From the NCBI GenBank assembly GCA_009829735.1, contig CM020620.1:26444951-26508950 (forward strand): a stretch of DNA of 64,000 nucleotides, in the 5' to 3' direction. Shown in pieces: positions 40,171-51,740 of the stretch. Position numbers and translations under genes: made by a program. Positions within the stretch are counted from its first letter, which is position 1. Every line of letters begins with the position of its first letter. The notes below the pieces were generated by a model that was not told the DNA's origin, ran no database searches, and saw only the letters and a list, made by a program, of their open reading frames with translations. This DNA comes from Pyropia yezoensis (lineage: Eukaryota > Rhodophyta > Bangiophyceae > Bangiales > Bangiaceae).

Positions 40171-41454
40171 CGTAGTTGTGTGCGTCGGGTGACGGCGAGT
40201 ACAGGCGGCCACGCGTGGGAGCACCAGCAGGCGTGCGGAGTGTCTGGCGGGATCCGTTGAACGGTGTGTCTGCCCACTGTGTTAGGGACGGCGAGTGTCT
40301 GGGGCGGCGCAGACACTGCGGCGAGGCATTGACGTCGATGCGGCAAGTGGCTGTGACTGTGTCTGTATCTGGTGTGTGTCTGTGCCTGTGTCTATTCACC
40401 TGATCAGGTAGCTCCAGGTGGCCCGCCTCTGCAATACGTGTCCAAATGCTTTGAGAAGGTGCTGAGTAACTACTAAAGTAAACAAAAATGGATGAGCGAT
40501 TCCACAAGGACCGGAATAAAAGGGGCCGTCATCTGGCGTCATCCGGACTGTGCCGGATACGCACTGTAGTGGCCTATTCAACTCTATGTGTTTCACACTG
40601 CAATCGAGCTTGCATTGAGGTGTGTTACGGGATGCAATACACGCGGTGTATGGTGCATCACACCATTCTTGCTGCCCTTTTTCGGTGCCTGAGTTGCAAG
40701 CATCTGCCTGTATCTACTGCATTTCAAACAGGCGTTGAAATACAGGAAAACATGCAGTGAAATACAGTGGTTCCGGTCGCCGACGATGGCCTGAGCGTGG
40801 GACTTGCTGGACGTTTCCGGGTGCCTCCAGCGCTGCTTCGAGCGTTGTGGCTCCCCGACTTCACGTCTGGCACGTGTGGCTCAGAGCTTACATATGGCCG
40901 TCTCTTCCATCACTCAGGCAACAATCCAGTTGCTTCCATCCTGCAATCGCACGCACGCCGACCCGCCCCCACAAGAGAGGCCCGCGGGGCTCGGGGACAC
41001 ATGTTCGCGTCGGCTACCAGTGCCTCAGTCGCGCACACCGGCCACAGTCAGTCGGAGCACTTGCCACCACTGCACTCCTGCTCAGCGTCTACCCTCGGCG
41101 CTTGCCCTCCACATCCCCCTCGTGCTTTGTGCTCGTCCCCTTCTGTGCGTGCCGCACCCGTGACGCTACACCAGCCTGCGCTACTTTTCTGGTAAGTGCC
41201 TGCTCACTCTGTCACACCGCAAGCTCGCTGTCATCATGCGCCCCAGCACGTTCTGCGGCGCCCGTGTGTTCAGCTTCTGCGTGCAACTGGCTCAACCAGC
41301 AGGATGCTAACCCTCTGTCCGCCACGACCATCTCTCTGTACATGCAATTTTTTCTGGACCCCTGTCTGTGCCGTAACCATCCCTCTGTGTTTGTGCTCTT
41401 ACTGGTTGTCGTTCTCCTGTGCGTCTGCACCTGATCCTCACCCAAGACACCAAT

Positions 41455-42719
41455 ATGCGCCTCATGGGGGACTCTGGAGATGCCTACAGGCCGTGCCCGT
41501 GCACCAAGTGCAGCGGCGGCAAGCAAAAGCGCCGCCGACTGGTCAGCAGGGCGACATTTTTTCGTCACCGACTGGAGGAGGCCAAGCTGGGGGAGGGCGC
41601 CGGCAGCTCTCCACAGCCCCCCGTACCCACACCACCCGTTGCTGCTTCGGTGTCTCCCTCTGCCCTGCCCCCCCCCACCCCCGCCCCCATCCCCCCCCCT
41701 ACCCCCCACGGTTGCTTGAGTCTCCCGCCCCCCCCGGTGACTTCCATACGTGGGCCGCTCCTGGTGTACTCCCGGTGGGGGGCGGTGGGCGGGGTATGAA
41801 CGATGATGGCGCGGCAGCTGTTGGGGACGACGCAAGTGGCGGGGGTGAGGCCGACAAGGACTGGGGTGATTCGTCCTCGGCTTACAGCGCAGATTTCTTC
41901 TATGACACCTCAAACTCAAGCGTTTCGTCAGTTTCTGATTCTGAGCAAGAATGCTTCGAGGAACATGAAGACGTGCCCAACCCCTTGGTTGCCGAGGAGG
42001 AGGCGCCACCAGTGCCGGTCAACAGAGTGATCCTTCCCGTAAACCAGTTTACCAGCTTAGTGGACGACTTCGTCGCCTGCACGTTCGTCACCGACCACAA
42101 CTTGACGGGCGATGCGGTCCATGACTACCAGCGCCAGCGCAGCCGTCTCTTTACGTATCGCACACGGTATAAGCAAGACACTTTTATCAACGCAAGCGTC
42201 AACCTGGAGGAGCGTCAAGTCCATGCTTGTCCCAAGGGCTGTGTCGCCTTCACGGGGAGTCGGGAACATGCGTCCTCATGCGATGAGTGCGGTGCTGGCA
42301 GGTACAAGAGCAATGGGGCGCCTGCCCGGCCGGTGAAGTATTGGTCGTTGACGGCATGGCTCACGGCCATGTTGGCCGACCGGGAGCTGGGACCCGGTAT
42401 GGTGGACGCCCTGGCCAAGGCCAGACAGGCTGCTACAGAGCCTGTGTCTGGCGTCGGCGACTGGTACGATAGTTCAAACTTCCGCACAGCCGTGGCAAAT
42501 GGACTTTTCAACTCAAATACTTCCATCGCTTTGTCGCTTTCTACGGACGGATTTGAGGCATGGCGGCAGATGGGTTTTCAAGGCCGGCCGGTCGTCGCAA
42601 TTATCCTCAACCTTGACCCAAGTACTCGAAAGAAGATCGTCTCTCAAGTGCTCTTGACAATCACACCGGGCCCCAGGCAGCCAGCCGACCTGGACTCCTT
42701 CATGCGCCCCATCGCGGAC
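41455..42719 (+). pseudogene. Tnp2-family (CACTA/En-Spm-like) transposase, truncated
   Basis: N-terminal part of a DNA-transposon transposase. The ATG at 41455 starts MRLMGDSGDAY, with CPCTKCSGG and a basic segment ending FFRHR, typical of the transposase-associated zinc region. The frame changes in the C-rich stretch about 41640-41790 (homopolymer indel or decay). The second frame (from 41796) holds CPKGCVAF, CDECGAGRYK, SLTAWLTAMLAD, YDSSNFR, ALSLSTDGFEAWR and LLTITPGPRQPADLDSF, the signature order of Tnp2. The ORF is cut at 42719 by a retrotransposon LTR and the catalytic C-terminal part is absent from the window. It cannot be functional here. Terminal CACTA repeats were not found. Confidence 0.8.
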
Positions 42720-43292
42720 TGTGGTATAAAACTCGATCCTCTCAGACACGTGTCATTATCCCTCGGGGGAAAGGGACAGGTGACACAGAAAGGGGAACTA
42801 CGAGAGTGGTATGCCTGTTGCCTCACGTGCCTGCTCGCAGAGCAAACAGATACGCACGGTAGTGCACACGGGGAAGAAGAAAGCAAACGCGCAGTTGTGT
42901 TTTTTCCGGAGGGCGCGGGCCCAGAGCGCCTCGCTGTCCCTCTTAACGTGCATCTGGGGGAGCCTCGGCACGTTGGCCAGTCAGCCCCCCCCATAACCCC
43001 GAGTGGCCCCGACCCGAGTCTAACCTCGTCAGGTCGGGGGCCACTATCACTACTAGTTCTATTCCCACTCACTAATCACACACTCAATTTCTCTCAAATC
43101 AAGTCCCTCACAAGTATGCAAAAACCCATCAGAAATCCCTCTCTTACGTGTGGATAGCGTAGTCCACCGCGTCCCAGTGCCGGGCACGGGCCACGGCTGC
43201 CAATCATCACCACACGGCGGGCGTGTTCTGGCACCTGGTGCTCTCTGGTTGCAGTCCCGGGTCGGCGCCAAGTCGGGGCCAGGGATGCTACA
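42720..43292 (-). repeat. A-family LTR (573 bp), inverted
   Basis: On the plus strand it runs from TGTGGTATAAAACTCG to GGGATGCTACA, the exact reverse complement of the ends of LTR A. It carries the antisense TATAAAAC at 42725-42732. Confidence 0.9.
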
Positions 43293-43477
43293 TAGCTCCC
43301 TCCCTAGTCCGGCACGTCCTCGGGCCGAACCAGGTGCCACCGTGCACAGCCTCGAGCACGTCCACACCGGTGCCGAGGTCGAGCGTCCTCATCCCGGTCA
43401 CGATCACCTGCTCCGATTCTGCCCCCCCCCCTTTCTCCTTCACCTTGGCCCTCTCGTTCCCCCGGATTCTGGACGTC

Positions 43478-44014
43478 ATGTCCAGTTCCGAGATCCAAGC
43501 TGGGCCCGTGGTTCCGGCGGCGAGTGTTGCGGAGGAGAACTCGGGTAGTCGCGCCCCTCTTCTGCGTCCGGTTCCTCGGGTGTCGGTGCCGGCGCCGGTC
43601 GCCACGGCGGGGACGGATCGGGTTCCCCCGGCTTCTGCGTTGCACCCGGTCGACACCCCCCCGGTGGGTCTCCCGGAGATGCTTCTTGGGCAGGATCCTC
43701 TGGCGGGCCGGCGCTACTCCACGGTGGTCGGCAACGCCAGCGCGGCCCAGTGCCAACAGGATTGCTTGGACATCTGGCGCAAGGAACTCCAGCGCGGGGT
43801 CTTGACCGAGATGGACAAGACTCGCCTTCATACGGCGGACCAGATGCGCCTGGCACAAGACCGCTCCCAGAGCTTCTCGGGTTCCTCTTGGGTTGCTCGC
43901 CTGGAGGATCTCCCCTTCGCGCTGGTGCTGGATCTACCCTTGACCGAGCGTCGCGTGTCTGCGTCCGTTCTCCGGTGGCCAGAAGAGGAAGGGTACGTCC
44001 ACCGGGCACTTAAG
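43478..44014 (+). pseudogene. Antisense accessory ORF of A', truncated
   Basis: The first 179 codons match the element A antisense protein with few changes (MSSSEIQAGPVV, AAQCQQDCLD, WRKELQRGV, SVLRWPEEEGYVHRALK). The frame is kept, and the ORF is cut by the start of element C at 44015. The leader before it carries an indel relative to A, since the upstream M-L-H-S-S frame of A is a different frame here. That argues for the ATG at 43478 as the real start. Confidence 0.85.
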
Positions 44015-44905
44015 TGTAGCAGTACTCCCAACCACCAACCCCGAGTCAGGGAAGGAAGAGGAGTATTGCCGATATCCCAACTTGGGACACCGGAAGCAAG
44101 CACCTCCACACAGCCGAACACGGAACTTGCGTGTGGTGAGCGGGTCCACTCACCAAGGCACGAACAAGATGTGTCGGAGCCAGACGGTGTTTACTTGCTT
44201 GGCCAGCCAAGGTGGGCTCTCCCCGCCTTGCTGTCCCTCCTTATCAACCCTCCTTACACGCTCACGCAACCCCTCAAAACACTCAGAAAATGAACCCTCA
44301 AACAAACCAATCATATCACTCCACATGCAAAGCACTCAAAGCGTAGAAATCCGTCTGGCTCCCGTGCAAAAATCCCAAGAAACAAATACCAGCAGCATGA
44401 CCCTGCTCTAGTATGTCGGAAGTCCTAGTCGAATTTCCGTCCAGAAGTCAGAAGTTTCACCATCGTGGGTCGGGTGAATTTCGACTTCCGGTGAGGTCCA
44501 CTTGACCCGAATCTCCAAAGTATTGGTACCGAATTCCGGCCCAATCTCCCACATTTTCCCCTTCTCAAAAGTCCAGCCGTCCCGGTGGACGTCCAATCAG
44601 CTGCGAGTTGCAGTGACCGGGAGAGGAGGATGCAATTCCCGAGTCGGGATGCAAAGTACGGTGCATCGCTGGCGTCTAGCGTGCACCAGGGTTACGCCGG
44701 GGTTGCACTCGCGTCCGGCGGGGCCCTCCGAGAGAGGCAGTCCCTCTCCGTGGGGTGCGCTCTCTGCCCTAACCTGGGTAGAGGAGCCCCCTCCACGCGA
44801 AACAGGTGTGGGGGAAAGTCGTCCCCCACCTGGTCAGGGTGCTCCACGGGTGGACTCCCGTGTGGGTGGGCCCCCTAACCTGGGTGTCGGCGTTCCTCCG
44901 CCACA
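44015..44905 (-). repeat. Candidate 3' LTR of element C
   Basis: On the minus strand it would begin TGTGGCGGAGG (44905) and end CTGCTACA (44015). This fits the TGTRGC start and CA end of the other LTRs. The outer edge is firm, because A' homology stops exactly at 44014. The inner edge is a guess, with no second copy to compare. Confidence 0.4.
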
Positions 44906-45657
44906 CCCCCTGCCCCTCAACTGGAGGAGTAGGGCATCGACGTTCTCACTCGGAACGTCGACCTGCACCTGCCCCTTCAGTTGGGGTACGGTTGCTCTCG
45001 GGGGGTCGGGTTGTGTCCCCCCCTTAGAGCTCGATCCACCCCCAGCTGGCTCTCTGCGGGGTGTTCCTCACTCCTTTTCCCCCCCCTTCTAGTCAGGGTT
45101 GAGGGGTGTGCGCACCCCGAGTTGGGGGTGTTGCACTCGGTCGCCGGCGGTGGTACTCGGCCGCCGGTGCGGGGTCTTCTCTGCCCTTCGTGTGTGCGGG
45201 CGGGTGTGTGTCTTCCCGCCGCTGCTCCCTCGCATCGGCGGGTCTGTCTCTTCCCGCCGTGCGGTTTGTGTCGCCGCTTGGGGTGGTGTCTTCCCCCTCC
45301 CTGCCCCCGTGTCGGGCGTCTTCGTTGTCGGTGGGGGCGTGGGTCGTGTCCCCCCGTTGTTGCTCTTCGTCGGCGGGGTTGTGTTTTCCCCGAGCTGCCC
45401 CTCGTGTCGGGCTTCTTTGTTGTCGTTGGGGGGTGTGGGTCGTGTCCCCCCCTTGTCGCTCTTCGTCGGCGGGGTTGTGATTTCCCCGCGCTGCCCCTTG
45501 TGTCGGGCTTCTTTGTTGTCGTTGGGGGGTGTGGGTCGTGTCCTCCCCCTGTTGTTCAAGGCCCAGGTTGAGTTAACCTGGTGGCGGTCAAGGAGGGGGA
45601 GCGGGTCGTATCCCCCCCCCGTGCTCAACCTCACCGAGTTGCTCAAGGATATTCAAG
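44906..45657 (+). other. Leader region of the element C antisense ORF
   Basis: About 750 bp, GT-rich on the plus strand, with repeats of the type GTCGTGTCCCCCC..TTGT..CTCTTCGTCGGCGGGGTTGTG near 45330-45540 (period about 115-120 bp). No ORF here resembles a known protein. Confidence 0.5.
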
Positions 45658-47574
45658 ATGGCGGGTGAGCCGAGTCGGCCTTTGTCCCCGTCTCCGACGT
45701 CTCTGTCGCACAAGCGACGGGCGGGAGAGGTGGCCCTCGGGACTGAGGAGTCTCTCAGCCGGGGGTCGGCCATGGAGACGACTCGTCCCGGGCGAGGGTC
45801 GGAGGCGGCCGCCTCAGCCGTCCCCGCTCCATCACCTCCTACTGCCCCCTCGGCTGTGGTCCCACCGGGGGATAGGTCTTCCAACCCGGTGGCGGAAGGG
45901 GATGTGACTCCCATCCCCCGCCTTCCTGAGTCGCGGCTGCTACTCCCGCCGCGGCCTCGTCCTCCTATGGGGCCCCGAGCCTGGGCGTCTCCCAAGTCAG
46001 TTGGGGAGCTTCCCGACTGCATACTCAAGGAGACCTACATGGTCATCCCTGAGCCTCGGCGGACCGACGTATGGTACCGCCGGACTCGTCGCTACCCCAA
46101 CCAGGTGACTCTACCTGATGGGGTGGTATGCGACCTACCAGCACTACTCTGTCTGGCGGACGCGCCTGAAGTCCAGGCGTTGTCAACTTCCCTCGCCATG
46201 GGGTCAGGCGATGTGGAGATCGACGACACTTGTGCGGTGGTGTCTACCGAGTGGTGTGCCCTTCCTCGTCCCTACCTGGGCGGAGAGGACGCCCACGCCC
46301 AACACGGTGTGGTGCGAGAGGAGTTCCGACTCCGGGGCTCCTCGGGCTTCCTCATCCACAGGTCGCGGGTGGAGTTCACCCACGTACCTCTGGAGGAGCG
46401 TGAGCACCAGTACCCTCTTCTCCCAGGGTGGTGGGAGACAGTGGAGGTACCTTGTGGGTTTCCGGCTCGGATCCCCCTAGTCGTAGCCTACTTTGGCTCT
46501 TCGTTACGCTCCAGCTCGGGGGGTAACCGGGTCTTTGCCTACCTCGCCACGCACTGGGTGGTCGTGGTGGCGAGGGGCTGGTACTCCGATGTAGTCCATC
46601 GGGGTCACCTGTGGCACCTCCCACCGACTCTGGTGGGGGGTATGCAAACCCTTGGCTTCCACTGGTTAGCCTTGGGGGCGGGGGACCTTGCTCCGTTCCT
46701 CCTCCAGGGCATGGTCGCCCTGCACAATCGACTCGATTGGGTGCAGTTGGACCCCTTCCTCCGCCGCAACAAGCGTTCGGAGCCGGGGTTGGAGAGTGAG
46801 CCACCCCGGGAGTTCGTCCATGTCACACATTCTCTGGTGCAGGGGCAGCTGCTCCTGCGTGAGGGGTTGGGGGACCCTTCCCTTCCCTACGCGGAGGGGG
46901 TTACTCCCTCTACGTCGCCCCCTGGCTCTGGGTGGGCGACGTCATCGGCGACGACTCGTCGTGGTGCTCATCGAGGAGCTCCTCGAAGCCGCGGGCGAGC
47001 TGTGCCGACGTCTTCCCCGCGGGTCGCGACTCCGACCTCGGGGGGTGTGGAGCCCACTCAGGCTCCACCCTTCCAGTTCCTCGAACCCTTCCCCGACGTG
47101 GCGTTGGGTCCGCTACGGGTCCGAACTCCGGTCCCGATGCCGACTGCGCGTGGCGTCGGCGAGATGCTTCCCAACTGGGGAGCCATCATGTATGACGCCA
47201 CGGTGGAGGCCTCACTCGTGGCCTCCCTTGACACGTTGGCTTGGGTCACCCGGCGTGTCAGTCACTTCCTCGCGTCGGGCGATTCAGCCACGGCGCGACA
47301 GTCATTGGCAGCTGAGGTCACTCGCCTCGCGGTTGGACACGAGTTTGTCCAACGGCTGCTGTCGACTCAGCAGCAGCTTCCGCGTCACGGAGGGAGTACC
47401 TCCGGACATCTTTCTTACGACGGGGATGGGTCCGTGAGTCGGCGGGCCCCTCCCAGTGCTTCCACTCCGGGGCCCTCCCGAGTGAGTTACGCCCCTCCGC
47501 TACCGGCCTACGACCCTAGGGGTTCGTGGTCGGGCGGTCCCTATAGTAGTGGGGGTGGGCGTATGGAACGCTAG
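45658..47574 (+). CDS. Antisense accessory ORF of element C (638 aa)
   Basis: ATG 45658 (MAGEPSRPLSP), TAG 47572-47574, no internal stops. It has a Pro/Ser/Arg-rich N-terminus. The folded core contains VWYRRTRRYPNQVTLPDG, a GWWETVEVPCGFPARIP block, LATHWVVVV and RGHLWHLPPTLV, then LLREGLGDPSLPYAEGV. A second helical segment (TLAWVTRRVSHFLASG) and a Gly/Ser/Tyr tail follow. These blocks occur in the same order as in element B's protein. The ORF is convergent with pol (124-bp gap, 47575-47698). It is intact although gag of the same element carries a deletion and pol carries two stops. The product is probably nuclear if the basic parts are localisation signals, and its function is unknown. Confidence 0.8.
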   Translation: MAGEPSRPLSPSPTSLSHKRRAGEVALGTEESLSRGSAMETTRPGRGSEAAASAVPAPSPPTAPSAVVPPGDRSSNPVAEGDVTPIPRLPESRLLLPPRPRPPMGPRAWASPKSVGELPDCILKETYMVIPEPRRTDVWYRRTRRYPNQVTLPDGVVCDLPALLCLADAPEVQALSTSLAMGSGDVEIDDTCAVVSTEWCALPRPYLGGEDAHAQHGVVREEFRLRGSSGFLIHRSRVEFTHVPLEEREHQYPLLPGWWETVEVPCGFPARIPLVVAYFGSSLRSSSGGNRVFAYLATHWVVVVARGWYSDVVHRGHLWHLPPTLVGGMQTLGFHWLALGAGDLAPFLLQGMVALHNRLDWVQLDPFLRRNKRSEPGLESEPPREFVHVTHSLVQGQLLLREGLGDPSLPYAEGVTPSTSPPGSGWATSSATTRRGAHRGAPRSRGRAVPTSSPRVATPTSGGVEPTQAPPFQFLEPFPDVALGPLRVRTPVPMPTARGVGEMLPNWGAIMYDATVEASLVASLDTLAWVTRRVSHFLASGDSATARQSLAAEVTRLAVGHEFVQRLLSTQQQLPRHGGSTSGHLSYDGDGSVSRRAPPSASTPGPSRVSYAPPLPAYDPRGSWSGGPYSSGGGRMER

Positions 47575-47698
47575 AGTCAGCGTTTGAACGACTTGTTCTT
47601 TTGCGAGGAGAGCGGTGTGTGTTCTTCTCGTTTTGTATTGTGCCATAGTCGGCTTTGTTAGTATAGAATCTTTGAAGAACCATGGTATGTGTTTGTAC

Positions 47699-50600
47699 TC
47701 ATGGTTGGCTTGCCGCTCTGCTCAGGCTTGGAGCATGGGCTTCATTCCCCGACGTACGAGTGCTACGTCGGCGTATAGATATGCCCGCAGCCTGGCAGTA
47801 TCTACGGACCTTCTCTACTGGTAGGTCCTCTACAAACTCCCATGTGTCGGAAGTTGGTCCATACCCGAACCACCTGACTCGGAGCATGAGTCGCCCCGAC
47901 TCATCGTATCCGTGTCCGACAAACTTGTCGAACACCGCCTCCAACGGTTTATTGGAGGAGGTCGGCAAGGATGGGACTTTCCATGCTTGCAAGGCCCTTT
48001 CCCAAGCGGGATCTCCCTCTGGGGGTTCGGGTGCGCGAGTCGCGTGATTCCCATTTATCGTCCGGATACCATCATCACTCTCGATGGTTAACCGCCGTCC
48101 ATCCGTCTCAAGGATGTGATATGGTCCCAGAGTATTGAAGACCAATTTCCCTCCCTTATTGTCGTGGGAGTTGACATAAATCCAATCTCCAACTCGGAGC
48201 GGATCGCGACGATGTCTGACTCGGACATCGAAGTGCCTCTTGTAACGAGCTTGGGCCTTCTCCATAGTAGCCCGGACAAGGGGTATCATCTCCTCCAGTT
48301 TCTGGAGTAGAGAGGCTTTCGCCTGACTCGGTGTTTGAGTCGAAGTCTCACCCTCAGTCTGGGTGAGACGCTCCACAGCTACGGACGGAAGTCGTCGGGG
48401 GCAGACGAAGGCAAACGGTGCCTCTCCCGTACTAATGTGTACCTGGGAGTTGTATGCTGTCACTAGTAGTGACGCATAACGAGCCCATGTGACTACATGG
48501 TCATGGACATAGTGACGCAACTGGCACACTAGAGTCCTGTTGAATCGTTCCACCTGCCCATTAGTCTGGGGGTGGTAAGGGGTTGCGAAATTCGTCTGCA
48601 CCCCCAACATCTTCATGACTCCCTGATACAGGACGGACGCAAACTGTGGTCCGTTATCCGAAAGGATAGAGTCGGGGATGCCATAACTGGCAACCCAGAC
48701 GTCGAGTAACTCACTCAGAACGTCCACGGCTGTGATATCCTTGAGTGGGGATACCCGTGTGAGCTTAGTAAAGCGATCACACATCACCAGAAGGTACTCA
48801 TATCCCTCTGGTGTTCGTGGTAGTGGACCGAGTAAGTCCCCTGCTATCGCTGCAAACGGCTCTGTTGCAGGAAAGAGTCTCATGGAAGAAGTCTGCCGGG
48901 ACTCCATGAGTCTATTCTTTGCGCAAGTCGCGCATGCGGCTACATACCCGTGCACATCAGCCACGAGTGATGGCCAATAGTACTTCTTGCGTAGGGTCTG
49001 ATACATCCTCGTAGACCCTGGGTGTCCACCCAACGGTGAGGAGTGCTCCCGTTGGAGGATACTCTTGCGTAACTCCTTGGGGACGACGACTTGCTGGTCC
49101 CCCTGGGTATATCCCTTACGGCAGAGTATGCCGTTGTCATTCAGGAAGAACCGAGTCGGTTGAGCCTGGTCGAGCTCCTTCCTGAGTCGTCGACAAAGTT
49201 TGTCGCTCTCCTGTGCCTGGACAAACTCATCCAGAGACACGGGTAATAGCTTGGCCATGCCAGGCATCCTCGGGTCGAGGACAGTTCCGGAGCGAGTGGT
49301 CACTGCCACATGAGGGAGTTCCTCAGGGATGGGGGAAGAGTCTTTCCCATCCGTCGGTATGCGAGACAACGCGTCCGCAACCGCATGCTTCGGGCCTGGC
49401 CGATACTCAACGTCATAATCGAACTCAGCGAGGCAGAGTCGCCATCGATTGAGTCGGTTATTCGTACAGGCTGTAGTGGTGAGTATCCACTTCGAAGCCT
49501 TGTGGTCACATCGAATGAGGAACTTCCTTCCTTCGATGTATGGCCGTAGCATGGAGACTGCCCATACTACGCCAAGGCCCTCTACCTCCGTCACAGAATA
49601 GTTCTTCTGGGCCGGTGAGAGTCCTTTGCTAAAATAGCCAACGGGTAAATACTCCCCCGAAGGCTGTTGTTGGAGTAAGCAACAACCGAGTTGGTCGTGA
49701 CTTGCGTCCACATCAACAATGTAGTGAGCCCCCGGTCTGGGGATTGCTAACACCGGTGGGTTGCAGAGGAGTTCTCGCAACCTATCAAACGCTTCTTGCT
49801 CCAGGGGTTTGGGAGCATCCAAGCGCTTGGGCATCTTGGAACTTACCAAGTGGTTCAACGGTGCAGACACTTTGGCATAGTTCGCCACAAAGCGTCTGTA
49901 TACGTTACACATACCCAGGAAGCTCCTGAGTTGTGTCTGCGTCTGGGGGAACTTCGCCCGACGGATGGCCATGAGGTTCATCTCATTGACCAGAATGCGA
50001 CCTGGCCGGACTATATGGCCGAGGTACTCCACCTCATTACTAAAGAGGTGACACTTCGTAGGTTTGAGTGTTACTCCTGCTTCACCCAACAGGGTAAACA
50101 CTCTGTCCAAGTGGGACAGGTGTTCTTCGGCAGTCCCGGAGAATACAATGATATCGTCCAGATACACCAGGGCGATCTGCCACTTGACTCCGGCAAGTAT
50201 CAAGTCAATAGCACGCTGGAAAGTCGCAGGTGCATTGCAAAGCCCGAAAGGGAGCCGTGTACACTGATAAACTCCACAGTGACACGTGAAGGTGGTCAAG
50301 TGTCTGTCCTCCTTGCGGATGGGTATCTGCCAGTACCCCGCGTTGCAGTCCAACGTGGAAAAGTACTGTGCCTCACCGAGTGAGTCGAGGCAATCGTCCA
50401 TACGGGGCAAAGGGTAACTATCCCTTACCGTCCGCTCGTTTAGCTTACGATAGTCGATGCAGAACCGCATCGTGCCGTCTGACTTGGGCACCAAGACTAT
50501 GGGACTGGCCCACTCACTTGAGCAAGGCTCAATGACACCCATGTCTTGCATCCGTTGGACCTGCTCTCGGGTGAGTTCTCGTGAGTCTGGTACCATACGG

Positions 50601-51740
50601 TAGGGACTCAGGCGAACTGGCCTAGCCCCTGGCTTCAACACGATTCTGTGTTCGGTGGCCTTGATGAGCCCAAGGTCACCATTCCACAACTTGTGATGCT
50701 TCTGGATTAACTCATCCAGTCGTCCATGTAAACACTCCGGGATGTTCTCCCGATGTACCGTCGGCGACTTAGCCGTCGATGAACTCGATTGATCGGCAGA
50801 GCCTGCCGTTCCAATATCCTTCCATTGCTGTTGAGTCACAGCAACGACATTCCCCTCAAAGGTAGAGATCGACGCAATCTTCATGCCTCCGGGGAGTCGT
50901 CGAGGTTCCTCCGACGTGTTGAGGACCTCCACCCACCAAGTTTGGTCATCCCCACAAGTCATGGGGCCCTATGCAACTTGCACTTGGTGAGTATAATAGA
51001 CTCGGTCCACGGGGGAAACGAGTCCATTCCCTCGAAACCGTGTGCGTACTCGCACAAAGGTCCTTGATCGGGGCGAGACTACCGTACCCTTACATACTCG
51101 TACATGGGTCGTTGAGCCTCCACCCTTGAAAGTGTTTTCCCAAGGTTGATGAGTCGTAGGGGAAAGAGTCCTCCCTTTACGCAATATGAGGACAGTCTCT
51201 CCATTACGCATTCGGATTATCCCTTCCGGTCCACAGACGGCCGGGACATAGAGGTCCAGATAGTCAGTTCCCAGGAGTACGGGGACTGACATATTGGAGA
51301 CTACTCCAAAGTTAACCTGCGTCTGGAAGAACCCAATTCAAACAGTCAATGCAATAGACCCAACAGTGGGGAGGAGTCCCCCATTGACATCAAACATACG
51401 CCACTCGGGTGAGCCGGCGGGACTCACATCCGTCCCCTTTGGCAATAAGTCTTGCCTAATGAGAGAGGCAGCAGAGCCTGTGTCGACTATGACACGAGAG
51501 GTAAACTCATATCCATCCTGCAGCCAGAGTCGAGCTGCGACCTGGTAGTTACTCCCTACCAGCACTGACACAATCCGACTCGGGTCGTGCTTCTGAGGAG
51601 GGACCTTGTCTCTAGGCCTCACCCCTCGAGGTCGAGTCAGGACCTTCACTCTCCCATGGGTCGGTGAGTGTGAAGCAACCCGCTTCATTACCGCTGGAGC
51701 CTTTGGGTCAGTCTTAGTCCCAGCGGCTAGGCGTTTTCCT
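47699..51740 (-). pseudogene. pol: Protease-pol of element C with two in-frame stops
   Basis: Frame -1 relative to gag, opening in the gag overlap near 51740. Protease active site DTGSAASLI (about 51460). TGA at 51338-51340 and TAG at 50969-50971 interrupt the region between protease and RT. From ATG 50962 a 1087-aa frame holds RT (YLDDIIVFS), RNase H (DVDASHDQLG), integrase (HPGSTRM...CATCAKN; DLLGPLP; DNGPQFAS; QVERFNR) and a chromodomain (VRWFGYGPTSDTWEF, about 47830-47930). All enzyme motifs from RT on are intact. If expressed from the internal ATG, RT and integrase would still be made. The repeat at 62173-64000 has the same two stops. Confidence 0.9.

Larger units (their letters stand above)
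36099..41454. other. Long region without a supported gene
   Basis: Includes the 3' flank of the BAH gene, AT-richer DNA (37400-38900), a small palindromic element (37685-37746), a C-rich tract with a tandem duplication (about 39000-40170) and mixed-composition DNA up to the transposase remnant. The ORFs (for example around 36470-37300 and 40750-41430) show no domain. No tRNA or rRNA was recognised. Confidence 0.5.
42720..44014 (-). mobile_element. Inverted 3' end of an A-family element (A')
   Basis: Complete LTR plus the start of the antisense ORF, in reverse orientation to element A. It is inserted in the Tnp2 gene at 42720. Homology to A stops at 44014, where element C begins. Confidence 0.88.
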
